From CAYOEV01 sp964403075 (lineage in GTDB: Bacteria > Bacteroidota > Bacteroidia > Cytophagales > Cyclobacteriaceae): a DNA stretch of 40,393 nucleotides. The notes beneath the pieces are model-generated. The model was not told where the DNA came from and ran no database searches. It saw nothing but the letters and a program-made list of their open reading frames with translations. Position numbers and translations under genes: made by a program. This document shows, piece after piece, positions 1 through 9,953 of this stretch (the stretch's first letter is position 1; the number at the start of each line of letters is the position of its first letter). The stretch is from contig CAYOEV010000026.1 in NCBI GenBank assembly GCA_964403075.1, positions 1 to 40,393 of the forward strand, in the 5' to 3' direction.

Positions 1-1790
1 TACAACCGCCCGCGTGGATTTACTCTCCCTGGTCTGGCATCTGGTGGTGTTTCGCAAGTCAGGCAGGTCAGACCTGCGGAATCGGTAAACACCCAATCAT
101 GGCCTTCCATCTGGTAACCTTTATACCCTGCCGGAGTGAGCGTGTTTCGTAAAATATCCCGAAGGTCTTCATCCATTCGGAAAGTTTGTCCGAATGGCAG
201 GTAAAAAAAAACTTTTACCTTCTGAAAACGAAAATCCCCGGGATCATCTATGGAAAGGTTGGAGTCGAAACGGAAGCCTTCTGCCGTAGACCGAATGTTG
301 TACACCACCTTATTGGCCATTTCTGCAGCGTCGCTCCGGGAATATCCACGGGATTCCACCTCCGTTACTGCCCGAAAGGTGGATGCTTCGTGACCTCGAA
401 GATGAAGCGAAACCCGACCATAATCTTCAAGCCCACCGTACTCGATGCCGAGTACCGGAGCAGATGTGGTATCGGTCACAGCAAATATTTGTTCCCGCTG
501 TATTTCCCCTTCCGACCGGTATTGGTTGATGATCTTAGGCAAGGTCAACGTAGCCCCAATCAATCCCAACATCCAAAAGGCTACCAATGAAACGGCAACG
601 TAGGCGTTGCCAATTCTTCTTTTAAGCACAATCATAAGTCCCAAAAGGGCCACACCCAATAACGGCAGAAAACCCAACAGAAAGAGAGACAAACTGGCAA
701 CGGGACTTACCTGCTCGACCAACACGGATGCAGGGAAGGGGGTCAATCCCTCACTGGTGAGGATCTCCGATGAACCCAGAAGCACTGCCAGTCCCGCGAT
801 AAACGCAATCATGCCGGAGAATGCGACGAGTATCAGCAAGACACCAAACAAAATACGGACAAGTTCCACGAAGAAAATGGCCAGCGGGCCAGCCATCCTC
901 CCCAGACCTTCGAAAATTACGGCAATTAAACGGAAAGGGAAAAGAAGGATTTTAACCAACAAATTTTCATCTTCCTGGGCTATGTTTAGGTTTTTTTTTA
1001 CATTTTTCTCAATGCCTGAAAGGGTGACCGGCTGACCCTTCATCTCCATTTTCTGGGTTACCGACTGCGCCACTGGAGTAATGATCCATAGGATGATATA
1101 CAGGATCAATCCGGTGCCAAACAATAACACAGCCAATACAAATAGCAGTCGGATCACCGAAGGATTGGTACCAAAATAGGCACCCAATCCACCACAAATA
1201 CCTCCTAATACCTTGTCATCTGGGTTTCTGTATAACTTTTTCACCTGCTGTTGCTCTTCCAACTGCTCGTTACCTGGCAATACAATCCAAAGGACGATGT
1301 AAACCAGCAACCCTACTCCATAGGCAGATACCAACAAGATCCATAACAATCGAATCCATAGGGCATCGGCGCTGAAATAATGGGCAATGCCTGCCGATAC
1401 ACCCCCTAGCAACCCACGTTTGGTGTCACGATACAGCCTTTTGTCTGAGGTGCTGGATGAAGCTGCCTCTCCTCCTTGGTCCTTTGCACCTTCCTGTTGT
1501 TTTTGATCGGAGGGTTCCTGATCTAGTGTGGCTTGAAAGTCGGCAACCGTGCCCATGGAAGCAATCAACTCATTCACCTCCTGAGCAGTCACTGCCTCCT
1601 TGTTTTTCTTTAGCTGACTGTAAAACTTCTCAGCAATGCGACGCTCAATGTCATCAATTATTTCCTTACTGTCTTCAAAATCAGCAAAGAACGCATGTAC
1701 TGAATCCAGGTAATTCTTCAGTTGATCATATCCTTCCTCCTCTATGTGAAAGATGTTGCCGCCGATGTTGATGCTTATGGTCTTTTTCAT
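1..1790 (-). CDS. Tandem PspC-domain membrane protein (3' end outside window)
   Basis: This is an open frame of 596 codons with no stop before the left edge, so the C-terminus is missing. Residues 1-90 form a soluble N-terminal region opening MKKTISINIGG, typical of Bacteroidota PspC proteins. Two PspC domains follow at about 117-172 and 185-240; both have the RGLLGG/KVLGGI-type start, G-A-Y/H-F, and a hydrophobic segment ending LWI(V/I)(L/T)P. Further membrane segments lie at about 290-350 and 370-425, then a periplasmic-looking C-terminal region. PspC proteins are envelope-stress or membrane-associated regulators; the exact role of this long form is not known to me. The start ATG lies inside the stop of the upstream padR-like gene (ATGA), so the two are translationally coupled and probably under PadR control. 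Confidence 0.85.
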   Translation of the reverse strand, partial: MKKTISINIGGNIFHIEEEGYDQLKNYLDSVHAFFADFEDSKEIIDDIERRIAEKFYSQLKKNKEAVTAQEVNELIASMGTVADFQATLDQEPSDQKQQEGAKDQGGEAASSSTSDKRLYRDTKRGLLGGVSAGIAHYFSADALWIRLLWILLVSAYGVGLLVYIVLWIVLPGNEQLEEQQQVKKLYRNPDDKVLGGICGGLGAYFGTNPSVIRLLFVLAVLLFGTGLILYIILWIITPVAQSVTQKMEMKGQPVTLSGIEKNVKKNLNIAQEDENLLVKILLFPFRLIAVIFEGLGRMAGPLAIFFVELVRILFGVLLILVAFSGMIAFIAGLAVLLGSSEILTSEGLTPFPASVLVEQVSPVASLSLFLLGFLPLLGVALLGLMIVLKRRIGNAYVAVSLVAFWMLGLIGATLTLPKIINQYRSEGEIQREQIFAVTDTTSAPVLGIEYGGLEDYGRVSLHLRGHEASTFRAVTEVESRGYSRSDAAEMANKVVYNIRSTAEGFRFDSNLSIDDPGDFRFQKVKVFFYLPFGQTFRMDEDLRDILRNTLTPAGYKGYQMEGHDWVFTDSAGLTCLTCETPPDARPGRVNPRGRL

Positions 1791-2182
1791 GATAGTGATT
1801 TGTTCTCTTTAGATATCCCGCCTTTTACAGCCGTTTTTTTCTTTTCTTTCGCTTGCTTTTTTTGAATGATGCTTTGTGTAGAGTCCAACAGTTCCTTCCA
1901 CGTAATGTCCAATGTGGCCAGAAAAATGCTACCTGCATCGGTTAGCGTGTAGTATTTCCTGGGCGGGCCTGACTGCGACTCTACCCATTTATAGTCTACC
2001 AATCCGGCCTTGCGCAGGCGTGTGAGCAATGGATACAAGGTTCCCTCTACCACCATGATCTTGGCAGCAGTCAACTCCTCAAGCATGTCTGAAGCGTAAA
2101 CCTCCCCCCTTGCAATGATGTGCAGAATACAGAACTCGAGTATCCCTTTTCGCATCTGCACCTGTGTGTTTTCTACATTCAT
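1787..2182 (-). CDS. PadR-family transcriptional regulator
   Basis: 131 residues. The N-terminal winged helix of the PadR family is clear: RKGILEFCILHIIARGEVYASDML, split here as helix 1-2, then VVEGTLYPLLTRLRKAGLV (recognition helix and turn) and the wing, which ends GPPRKYYTLTDAG. The C-terminus is a short amphipathic helix and a Lys-rich tail, the short PadR class that dimerises through its last helix. PadR repressors usually control the adjacent membrane-protein operon and themselves. The 3' end overlaps the PspC gene by four bases. The region just upstream carries a direct and an inverted repeat that could be its operator. Effector unknown. Confidence 0.9.
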   Translation of the reverse strand: MNVENTQVQMRKGILEFCILHIIARGEVYASDMLEELTAAKIMVVEGTLYPLLTRLRKAGLVDYKWVESQSGPPRKYYTLTDAGSIFLATLDITWKELLDSTQSIIQKKQAKEKKKTAVKGGISKENKSLS

Positions 2183-2212
2183 TGATCACTTCGTTTGGTT
2201 ACGTGTACGGAA

Positions 2213-2264
2213 AAGTACTATGCATGGCCAAGTACTAAGTAAAAAATATTACCTAGCCATACAT
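2213..2264. promoter_or_regulatory. Putative PadR operator: direct and inverted repeats
   Basis: The octamer AAGTACTA occurs at 2213-2220 and again at 2230-2237, a 17-base period. Independently, ATGCATGGC at 2220-2228 is matched by GCCATACAT at 2256-2264, an inverted repeat with 8 of 9 pairs. The cluster lies 31 to 82 bases upstream of the padR-like start, where an autoregulatory operator would be expected. PadR family members are known to bind inverted repeats near their own promoters; assigning these repeats to this protein is inference. Confidence 0.35.
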
Positions 2265-2387
2265 ATTTCTTTAAATTATTATATTAATTATTTGTTTATT
2301 TATACTATAGTTAGCTTAATCACGACTTTTGCGATCGATTTGCACCTTTCTTTTCGCTGCTCATTTGGTTAGCTTTAATTTACAATA

Positions 2388-3491
2388 GTGAAAATCGTTT
2401 TGCACCTTTGGATGTGGCTGGTTATTGCCGATTGGGTGCATGCCCAAGATGGCAATACTGCTGATAAACGCGACAATACGCCCAAATATTCGAATGAGTT
2501 TTTACAATTGGGTGTGGGCGCACGCTATTTTGGCATGGCCAACACAGCAGTGTCTCAAGTAGACGATGTGACTGCCGGCTATTGGAATCCGGCCGGCCTG
2601 TTGCAGACGTCAGCCACTCACCACGAACTCATCCTCATGCATGCCAGCTATTTTGGCGGACTGGCCAATTACGACTACGGGGCCTTCTCCACCTCCATAG
2701 ATGAAGACAGCCGGCTGGCACTCAGCGTCATCCGGTTTGCGGTAGATGACATACCGGACACCCGCTTTCTTTTCGATGCGAACGGCGCCCTGAACTACGA
2801 CAACATCCGTTTTTTCACGGCAGCAGACTACGCCTTCATAGGCTCCTATGCACGCAAGCTACCCGTTTGGGGTGGATTGAACGCTGGTGGTAATTTCAAA
2901 GTAGTACACCGGATAGTGGGAGATTTTGCCTATGCCTGGGGGTTTGGTCTGGACGTGGGTGTACAAAAAACCTTAGGTAAATGGCAACTGGGTATCATGG
3001 GAAGAGACCTGCTCGGTACCTTCAACGCCTGGTCGCACAACAGCGATGAATTGGCCACCGTTTATGGCCTCACCAATAATGACCTGCCTGCCAACACGAT
3101 AGAAATCACATTACCCAGACTGATCTTCGGCGCCTCACGATCCTTCCAATTGCACGAAAATGTCTCCCTGTCTGCTGCGATGGATTTGGACATGACCTTT
3201 GATGGCAAACGAAATACGCTAGTCAGGGCCGATTGGATGTCCATGGACCCAAAGCTGGGTACAGAGTTGGCTTACAAATCACTTTTCTTCCTGCGCATGG
3301 GTATCGGCCAGTTTCAGCAAACGGAAGATTTTGACGAATCACTGAGCTGGACCTCTCAGCCTACCGCTGGCTTAGGTGTCCAAATTCAGAAAATAAGGAT
3401 CGATTATGCCCTGACAGATGCCTTCAACCAGGCCGAAGGGTTGTATTCACATGTGTTTTCCTTAAACGTCCAATTCGATGCGAAAGAATAG
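2388..3491 (+). CDS. porV: Type IX secretion outer-membrane shuttle protein PorV
   Basis: 367 residues from a GTG start, chosen because it gives a complete signal peptide (hydrophobic core LHLWMWLVIADW, predicted cleavage VHA-QDGN); an ATG eight codons later would lose most of it. The mature N-terminus has the PorV/LptO signature FLQLGVGARYFGMANTAVS followed by YWNPAGL, and the rest has alternating aromatic and polar residues of a FadL-type beta-barrel. In the type IX system PorV collects cargo leaving the translocon and hands it to the PorU sortase in the outer membrane. It overlaps porU by 14 bases, matching that partnership. Length is normal for the family. Confidence 0.95.
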   Translation: MKIVLHLWMWLVIADWVHAQDGNTADKRDNTPKYSNEFLQLGVGARYFGMANTAVSQVDDVTAGYWNPAGLLQTSATHHELILMHASYFGGLANYDYGAFSTSIDEDSRLALSVIRFAVDDIPDTRFLFDANGALNYDNIRFFTAADYAFIGSYARKLPVWGGLNAGGNFKVVHRIVGDFAYAWGFGLDVGVQKTLGKWQLGIMGRDLLGTFNAWSHNSDELATVYGLTNNDLPANTIEITLPRLIFGASRSFQLHENVSLSAAMDLDMTFDGKRNTLVRADWMSMDPKLGTELAYKSLFFLRMGIGQFQQTEDFDESLSWTSQPTAGLGVQIQKIRIDYALTDAFNQAEGLYSHVFSLNVQFDAKE

Positions 3492-6400
3492 TTTGCTATT
3501 GATTTTTCTGCTGGGGAGTTGGCTGGCCCGGGCACAGTATGGCTTTGAGTGGATCAACTTCGACCAGTCCTATTACAAAATCAAACTCAATGAAAACGGC
3601 TGGTACCGTGTGACGCGGGCGGAGTTGGAGGCGCAGGGCTTTCCAGTGGCATCCGTAAATGCAGACCGTCTGCAAATGTTTCGGCGAGGCCAGGAATTGG
3701 CCATTCAAGTTGCCAAGCAAGGGGATAACACACTCGATTATGTAGAATTTTATGGCGAAAGGAACGATGCGCGATACGATACGGAACTCTATGAACAACC
3801 CGAGTTTCACGCGCATGAGAAGTACAGTCTATTCACCGACTCCGCTGCTTATTTCATCACCTGGCGAGAAGATGCCGGACCTACCCGCCGCATTTCGTCT
3901 GCATCGCCGGCCAGCCCGGCAGGATTAACACCTCTACCCCATCACCAGCAGGAGACCTTTGGACTAACCGTCGGAAATTTCAACGAAGGCACGCCAGCTG
4001 GCCAGGCAGGAGGAGAATTTCTTTACTCCAGCCGGTACAGTAACGGAGAAGCCTTTGGTAGACGTAGAAGAACCGGCCAAACCGAAACGCTCACTTTCAC
4101 CCTGGAAGATGTGGCGGGCATGGGGCAACCCATGCTCACATTTACTCTTTTGAGTTACAGTAGTGGCGCACATAGCGTAGACGTAGAGGCAGGACCCAAC
4201 ACAGGATCCTTACGTACACTTACCAACGTGCAATTTGAGGGCTATGGATTTGTGAAAGAGACTGTTCCTTTTGAATTGACAGATATCGATGCCAGCGGGC
4301 AACTTGTCATTCGCTATCGCGTGGTAGCCTCCAGCGCTGTGGGACCCAGTGAAACAATTGTGCATTATCCACAGACATTAAATCAGCCCACTGGCGAACA
4401 ACGCCATTTTTATATACCTGATCAATCGCCCACAGACAGGGCTTTACTCTCTATCGGCACGATGGACGCCACAGGTGTCCGCCTCTATGACGTCACGGAC
4501 CCATTTAATCCGATTCTTTTGCCGAAAACAGATTTTGCCGACCGACTGGAAGTTGTCGTGCCCAACAGTGATCAGGACCGTCTAGTGCTGGCAGTGTCCA
4601 ATCCACTTGCGGCAGGCACCATTAGCGCTGCTAATATTTCCACCATTAATCCGGTAGGCAAAGACTATCTAATCATCACCCATAGTGGGCTTCGTGAACC
4701 TGTCAACGGAACAGATCCCGTTCAACGATTCATCAACTACCGGGAAAGCCCGGCAGGTGGTAGCCATTCCATCCTTACAGCCGAAATAAGAAACTTGTAT
4801 AACCTATTCAACTATGGGGATCCTTCGGGCCCGCAGGCCATCAGAAAGTACCTGGAATACGTATATGCCGTCGGTACCCCCGAAAGGCTTTTTATCATTG
4901 GCAAGGGCCAGGAGTACCGATGGAAATTTTACTATATCTTCTCTACCGATTCGGTGCATGTTCCCACTTTTGGAGCACCCGGAGGCGATAATTTGTTTGT
5001 GGAAGGTTTGGCCAATCCGGACGAGCTGGCCTTGGAGGTAGGGCGCCTCAGTGTCACAAGCCCCGTAGAAGTTGACAATTACGTATCCAAAGTGATCGCC
5101 ATGGAAAGTCTGCCCTTCGATGCCCTTTGGCGCAAGGATGTTTTGCAACTCAGTGGTGGTCAAACCAGCAGCGAGCTGGCCACTTTTGCCGGCTACATTG
5201 AAGATTTTGAAGGAGATGTAGTGAGCGATTTTCTGGGTGGGCGCGCAATCAATTTTAAAAAGCAAAGTACACAGGTGGTAGAATACATCGACATCACTGA
5301 GGTCATTAACGAAGGCGCTGGCCTGGTCACTTTTTTTGGGCACAGCAGTGGCACAATCGCCGACATTGAAATTGGATTTGTCACAGATGGCCAGTTCGGC
5401 TACAACAATCGAGACAAATATCCAGTGTTCCTTATCAATGGATGTGACGCTGGCGGCATTTTCAGAAGAGACACTACGTTCGGTGAAAACTGGATGAAGG
5501 CCCGTCAACTGGGTGCCCTTGCTTTTATCGCACATACAGAGCAAGCCGCTAATACCAACCTGAAACTCTTCTCAGACTTGTTCTACGAGTTTTCTTTCAA
5601 CGATTCTTTAACACTGGGTAAAAGCATTGGAAGTATTTTACTCCAGACGGCTAAGGCCTTCTATGAGCGCTTTGGAAATTCACCCGTTTCGCAAACCCAG
5701 GTGTTACAAACCCAATTGCAGGGAGACCCCGCCATCACCATATTTGGTGCCCGTGAGCCAGATTACGCGGTGACACCAGCAGAAATTCAGGTGCGACCTT
5801 TACAGGGGAACCAACTCCTGGCGTCTCAGGATTCCATCGATCTATGGTTACCGGTGAAAAATTTTGGTCGGACAGTGCTGGACTCTCTGGTCATACAAGT
5901 GGACCGTACCTTTCCAGGCGGACAAACCACCAGTTATTTCAAGGGATTTCCACGGGTGCTGCGACTGGATACGCTTCAATTTCGGCTTCCGAACCCCGTG
6001 GGCACGGAAATTTCTGGCATCAACCGATTTCAGATATTCATTGACCCGGTAGGCGACACACCGGAATTGAATAAAACCAATAATCAGGCCACCGTGGAGG
6101 CCACCATCTTCGAAGGAACCATCCTCAATTTATTGCCCCCCGCATATTTTCTTACCACAAAAACCAATCTCCCATTTTTCTGGCAACCTGCCGACGTTTT
6201 CATCTCTGACAGAAGTTATTCCTTCGAGTTGGACACTGTGCCCACTTTCAATAGCACCTATTTACTGCAACGTACGTTGTCCGGCTATCCGATAATTACC
6301 ACAGAATGGTCGCATGTCTTCACCGACACCACCACCGTTTATTGGAGGACCCGATTTGCCAATCCGCAAAATGAAGAGGAAGAATTTTGGACCGAATCCT

Positions 6401-8463
6401 CCCTGACATTTGTGCCTGGGGGTTCACTCGATGAAGGTTATGGTCAATTCAGCCGGGCGCAGGTAGAAAGCAATCAGCTTAGCGGCGTTGACTTTAATAA
6501 TGGAAAAGATTGGGCATTCATTACTTCCAACACGGAGATTGCACTAGCTACCACAGGAGCAGATGCCACGCCACCCAACCACACCATAACCATCAACGGT
6601 ATCGACTATCTACTCACCTCCCTCACATTGGGTAATAACCGGTATTGTGATGAGGACGACGTAGTCAATGTTATTTTCTTTGACCGGGAAAGTACCCAAC
6701 CCTACAGACCCTATGCGCCAAGTAGCTTTGAACAGCCGGACTACCAAATCCCACAGCTCTGTGGCCGTTTGCCTCAGGTAGTCTATCACCTTACAATGGC
6801 CGATTTGACTGGCGCGGAGAGTTACCTCACCAATGGTATTGAAAATATGCAAAACGGAGATTTCATAGCCATCATCAGCTTTGGTGACATGTCTTACAGC
6901 AATTGGGTGGCTGATGCAGGCCTGGCGAGTGCCCTGGAGTCCGTTGGCATAAGCACTGCCACCATAAGTGCATTAACAGACGGGCAGCCATTCGTTGCGC
7001 TCGGCACGAAAGGCATGCTGCCCGGGGAAGCTACCTTGCGTACCGAGGATGGTTCCGGCAACCCGCCAAGAGAGCAGGCATTGAGTCTCGAAGACAGCGT
7101 ATCGGGCACCTTTACGGCAGGCCGACTGACTACGCGCCCCATCGGACCAGCCAGGACATGGGGTGAATTTGAATATCAAATCCGAGAGGAATCCAATGAC
7201 CAGTTTGATATAGCCGTTATCGGTATCACACCATCCGGTGAGGAAACCAATCTATTCAACTTTGCCCGTGGCGACATCCAGGATTTATCAGGCGTGGATG
7301 CACTTACATATCCCTTCATCAAATTGGATTTTTCATTTCAGGATGTCATTGATGTGACCCCGCCACAATTTGATTTCTGGCGCATTCAATATGAGTTGCC
7401 TCCTGACGGTATTTTGTTCCCGGCAGACACAGCGGCTATATCGATTTATGAAGGAGCTCCCGTGGCCGTGCCCTACCTTTTCTATAATTACACGGATGTA
7501 TCTTTCACCGACAGCCTGGAAGTAACCGCCAGCCTGCGCAACCAAAATACGGGCAATCTCAAAAATCAAACTTTCTCCATAACCCCAATACTGGCCAGGG
7601 ATTCCCTCGCTTTTGAAACAGCCATTCCTTCGCGCAACCTGCCAGAAACCAACAACCTGGCCGTGCAACTTACAGCCAAAGAAAATGAACTGTATGCTTT
7701 CAACAATGCCGACCTGCGCGTAGGTGCGGTAGAGATACAGGAAGACAATACCAATCCCGTACTGGACATCACCTTCGATGGCAAATACATTCTTGACGGA
7801 GACATTGTATCCCCCAACCCAGCCATCCGCATCCGTATCAAAGATGACAACCCCTTCATCAATAAAACGGATACCCTCGGTTTACAACTAGACCTGAAAG
7901 GTCCCTGTCAGGGGTGTGCATTTGAGCGGGTGCCGCTAAATCAGCCCAACATAAGCACGATAGACGGCACGGCAGATCAGGACTTCGAGCTCTCTTTTAC
8001 ACCGCAACTCTTGGAAGATGGCATCTACACCCTGCGGGTGCAGGGCAGGGATGCGCAAAACAATGTGGCGGGTTTAGCACCTTATGAAATTAACTTTGAG
8101 GTAATCAATGAATCTACCATCACCCATTTTTATCCCTACCCGAACCCGTTTTCTACGTCTACCCGATTTGTTTTTACCCTCACCGGCGCCAAAGTTCCTG
8201 ATAGACTTAAAATCCAAATAATGACTATATCTGGAAGAATTGTCAGAGAAATCAGCAAGGCTGAGTTAGGCCCTATTACTATTGGGAACAACATTTCCAC
8301 CTTCGCCTGGGATGGAACGGATGAATACGGTGATGCACTGGCCAATGGCGTTTATTTTTACCGCGTGTTGATGGAGGACGATGAAGAGCGATTCAAACGA
8401 CGTAAAACCGCCGGCGACCGCGCCTTCAAGAACAATTTCGGTAAACTATACATCCTTCGATGA
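3478..8463 (+). CDS. porU: Type IX secretion sortase PorU (gingipain-like C25 peptidase)
   Basis: 1661 residues with a signal peptide (MRKNSLLLIFLLGSWLARA-Q). The peptidase C25 core spans roughly residues 390-760. Its catalytic His is H622 in VTFFGHSSG and its catalytic Cys is C656 in LINGCDAGG. Large beta-rich domains follow, including a CARDB-like stretch near 770-880. The C-terminus (about 1545-1661) has a FlgD-like fold with PYPNPF and the YGDALANGVYFYRV ending typical of type IX C-terminal domains. PorU removes the C-terminal signal of cargo and attaches it to the cell surface. It is larger than the Porphyromonas enzyme, as is usual in Cytophagia. Coupled to porV upstream, and to the PAP2 gene downstream by an ATGA overlap. 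Confidence 0.95.
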   Translation: MRKNSLLLIFLLGSWLARAQYGFEWINFDQSYYKIKLNENGWYRVTRAELEAQGFPVASVNADRLQMFRRGQELAIQVAKQGDNTLDYVEFYGERNDARYDTELYEQPEFHAHEKYSLFTDSAAYFITWREDAGPTRRISSASPASPAGLTPLPHHQQETFGLTVGNFNEGTPAGQAGGEFLYSSRYSNGEAFGRRRRTGQTETLTFTLEDVAGMGQPMLTFTLLSYSSGAHSVDVEAGPNTGSLRTLTNVQFEGYGFVKETVPFELTDIDASGQLVIRYRVVASSAVGPSETIVHYPQTLNQPTGEQRHFYIPDQSPTDRALLSIGTMDATGVRLYDVTDPFNPILLPKTDFADRLEVVVPNSDQDRLVLAVSNPLAAGTISAANISTINPVGKDYLIITHSGLREPVNGTDPVQRFINYRESPAGGSHSILTAEIRNLYNLFNYGDPSGPQAIRKYLEYVYAVGTPERLFIIGKGQEYRWKFYYIFSTDSVHVPTFGAPGGDNLFVEGLANPDELALEVGRLSVTSPVEVDNYVSKVIAMESLPFDALWRKDVLQLSGGQTSSELATFAGYIEDFEGDVVSDFLGGRAINFKKQSTQVVEYIDITEVINEGAGLVTFFGHSSGTIADIEIGFVTDGQFGYNNRDKYPVFLINGCDAGGIFRRDTTFGENWMKARQLGALAFIAHTEQAANTNLKLFSDLFYEFSFNDSLTLGKSIGSILLQTAKAFYERFGNSPVSQTQVLQTQLQGDPAITIFGAREPDYAVTPAEIQVRPLQGNQLLASQDSIDLWLPVKNFGRTVLDSLVIQVDRTFPGGQTTSYFKGFPRVLRLDTLQFRLPNPVGTEISGINRFQIFIDPVGDTPELNKTNNQATVEATIFEGTILNLLPPAYFLTTKTNLPFFWQPADVFISDRSYSFELDTVPTFNSTYLLQRTLSGYPIITTEWSHVFTDTTTVYWRTRFANPQNEEEEFWTESSLTFVPGGSLDEGYGQFSRAQVESNQLSGVDFNNGKDWAFITSNTEIALATTGADATPPNHTITINGIDYLLTSLTLGNNRYCDEDDVVNVIFFDRESTQPYRPYAPSSFEQPDYQIPQLCGRLPQVVYHLTMADLTGAESYLTNGIENMQNGDFIAIISFGDMSYSNWVADAGLASALESVGISTATISALTDGQPFVALGTKGMLPGEATLRTEDGSGNPPREQALSLEDSVSGTFTAGRLTTRPIGPARTWGEFEYQIREESNDQFDIAVIGITPSGEETNLFNFARGDIQDLSGVDALTYPFIKLDFSFQDVIDVTPPQFDFWRIQYELPPDGILFPADTAAISIYEGAPVAVPYLFYNYTDVSFTDSLEVTASLRNQNTGNLKNQTFSITPILARDSLAFETAIPSRNLPETNNLAVQLTAKENELYAFNNADLRVGAVEIQEDNTNPVLDITFDGKYILDGDIVSPNPAIRIRIKDDNPFINKTDTLGLQLDLKGPCQGCAFERVPLNQPNISTIDGTADQDFELSFTPQLLEDGIYTLRVQGRDAQNNVAGLAPYEINFEVINESTITHFYPYPNPFSTSTRFVFTLTGAKVPDRLKIQIMTISGRIVREISKAELGPITIGNNISTFAWDGTDEYGDALANGVYFYRVLMEDDEERFKRRKTAGDRAFKNNFGKLYILR

Positions 8464-9086
8464 GAGAAAACTATTGGCTTCCGGCTGCTGCATGCTACCT
8501 GGTTTTTCTAGGTCTAAGTCTATACGGCTCCCTGACGCTTGATCATGGTGATTTTGTATTGTGGTTAAATGCACGGCATTCCACACTTGGGGACCTGTTT
8601 TTTCCATGGATTACGCACCTGGGTGACGGTATTTTTCTGGCTTTGATTGCCTTGCTCTTGGTTTTTTTTCGAAGCCGGCACGGATGGATACTGGCACTGG
8701 CCGGTGTGATTCAGGCCATCATTGCGCTAGCTTTCAAACATTTGATTTACCCAGATGCCCCCAGGCCCCGACGGTTTTTTAAAACACAGGAAGATGTGAT
8801 GCTTAATTTCGTAGAGGGGGTAAATGTACATGGCAGCCACTCTTTTCCGTCCGGTCATGCCATGACCGCTTTCATGCTAGCGGTATTTCTGATCTATTTC
8901 TTCAGACAAACATCGGTTGGTATAATCATTATCCTTCTTGCCATTTTGGCCGGCATTTCACGTATCTATATCCTCCAGCACTTCCTGATTGATGTTTGGG
9001 TAGGATCTTTGTGGGGAGTAGGAATTGGGCTGGTGATGCTGTGGTGGTTTAGACATTATTTAAGTAAAGAACCCAGATTTCGGTAA
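8460..9086 (+). CDS. PAP2-family membrane phosphatase
   Basis: 208 residues with about five to six membrane segments. All three phosphatase motifs are present: K93 starting KHLIYPDAPRPRR, then SFPSGH with H133, then SRIYILQHFLIDVWVG with H174 as the nucleophile. Members dephosphorylate lipid phosphates such as undecaprenyl pyrophosphate, phosphatidylglycerol phosphate or lipid A phosphate at the outer face of the inner membrane; which one applies here cannot be told from sequence. The start overlaps the porU stop (ATGA), so it is co-translated with the secretion genes. A link to lipid-A remodelling for type IX cargo anchoring is possible but is inference. Confidence 0.9.
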   Translation: MRENYWLPAAACYLVFLGLSLYGSLTLDHGDFVLWLNARHSTLGDLFFPWITHLGDGIFLALIALLLVFFRSRHGWILALAGVIQAIIALAFKHLIYPDAPRPRRFFKTQEDVMLNFVEGVNVHGSHSFPSGHAMTAFMLAVFLIYFFRQTSVGIIIILLAILAGISRIYILQHFLIDVWVGSLWGVGIGLVMLWWFRHYLSKEPRFR

Positions 9087-9119
9087 TTCACCTTAATTTA
9101 GAATCAACCCTTCGCACAA

Positions 9120-9953
9120 ATGAATTTGGTACGCACATTCCTCATCGGTTGTCTATTTCACCTCACCTCCTATCTGCCAGCACAGGAAATCGTCGGCTAC
9201 GACGTCTTTCTGATCGCTGGTCAATCAAATACCCTGGCAGGCTGCTGCGTAGAGGCTGGTGAAGTAATCGTTCATGAAGACGTCTTACAACTCGGCCGCT
9301 ATGGGGAAAACAACCTGCAGATAATACCAGCAGTTGACCCCCTTGAACACCATTCTTTAATGGAAAACAAAATTGGCTTCGCCACCACCTTTGCCAGCCT
9401 ATATGCCAACGCGTATCTGGCCTCTGACAGAAAAGTCCTACTGATTCCTGCAGGTAAAGGGGGTACCGGATTTGCCGATGATAACTGGAATCCGGGAGAT
9501 ACCCTATACAATGATGCGGTGATGCGTACCAATCATGTACTTAACAAAATACCTCATACAAAGCTAAAAGGCATCCTTTGGCACCAGGGGGAGAGAGACA
9601 TTTTGAAACATAACCGGGGCTATGAAGAAAGCCTGGACAACATGCTGAACACCCTCAGAAAAGATATCACACACGCAGATGAAAATACACCGATCATCCT
9701 GGGCGGCATGGTCCCTTATTGGGTGGACCAGAAAAAAAGACGTAGGGAAGAACAAAAAATTATCATGGACACGCCCAATCGCATCTCCAACGTTTGGTTT
9801 GCAAATCCTTACAAACCTTTTGTCATCGAAAAACCCGACAACACCGTAGATGACATACATTACGATGCAGCCGGACAGAAAGAATTAGGGGTTCGCTACT
9901 TCAACGCATGGCAGCAAGTACTGGCCAAAGAAAAAAACACTTCAGAAGAGTGA
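9120..9953 (+). CDS. Secreted SGNH/SASA-family carbohydrate esterase
   Basis: 277 residues with a signal peptide ending YLPA-QEIVGY. Motifs of the sialate O-acetylesterase / CE6 acetyl-xylan esterase group are in order: LIAGQSN with nucleophile S36, the oxyanion Gly in AGKGGTGF, WHQGERD, and DDIHYDAAG with D245 and H247 completing the triad. Members remove O-acetyl groups from sugars in the periplasm or outside the cell. No type IX C-terminal signal is visible, so it is probably periplasmic. It lies 33 bases after the PAP2 gene, and its 3' end overlaps the convergent SCP2 gene by 12 bases. Confidence 0.85.
   Translation: MNLVRTFLIGCLFHLTSYLPAQEIVGYDVFLIAGQSNTLAGCCVEAGEVIVHEDVLQLGRYGENNLQIIPAVDPLEHHSLMENKIGFATTFASLYANAYLASDRKVLLIPAGKGGTGFADDNWNPGDTLYNDAVMRTNHVLNKIPHTKLKGILWHQGERDILKHNRGYEESLDNMLNTLRKDITHADENTPIILGGMVPYWVDQKKRRREEQKIIMDTPNRISNVWFANPYKPFVIEKPDNTVDDIHYDAAGQKELGVRYFNAWQQVLAKEKNTSEE

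Noticed and set aside
2291..2342. Promoter for porV
   Set aside because: GACTTTTG and TCGATTTG each miss the -7 consensus by one base, and no -33 element lies at the right spacing.
4804..5544. A 246-codon minus-strand frame inside porU
   Set aside because: It lies antisense to the catalytic part of PorU, has no family features and a composition expected from reading the other strand of a coding gene.
9120..9953. A type IX C-terminal sorting signal on the esterase
   Set aside because: The last 60 residues continue the catalytic domain (D245, H247) and end in a short charged tail with no sorting-domain motifs.
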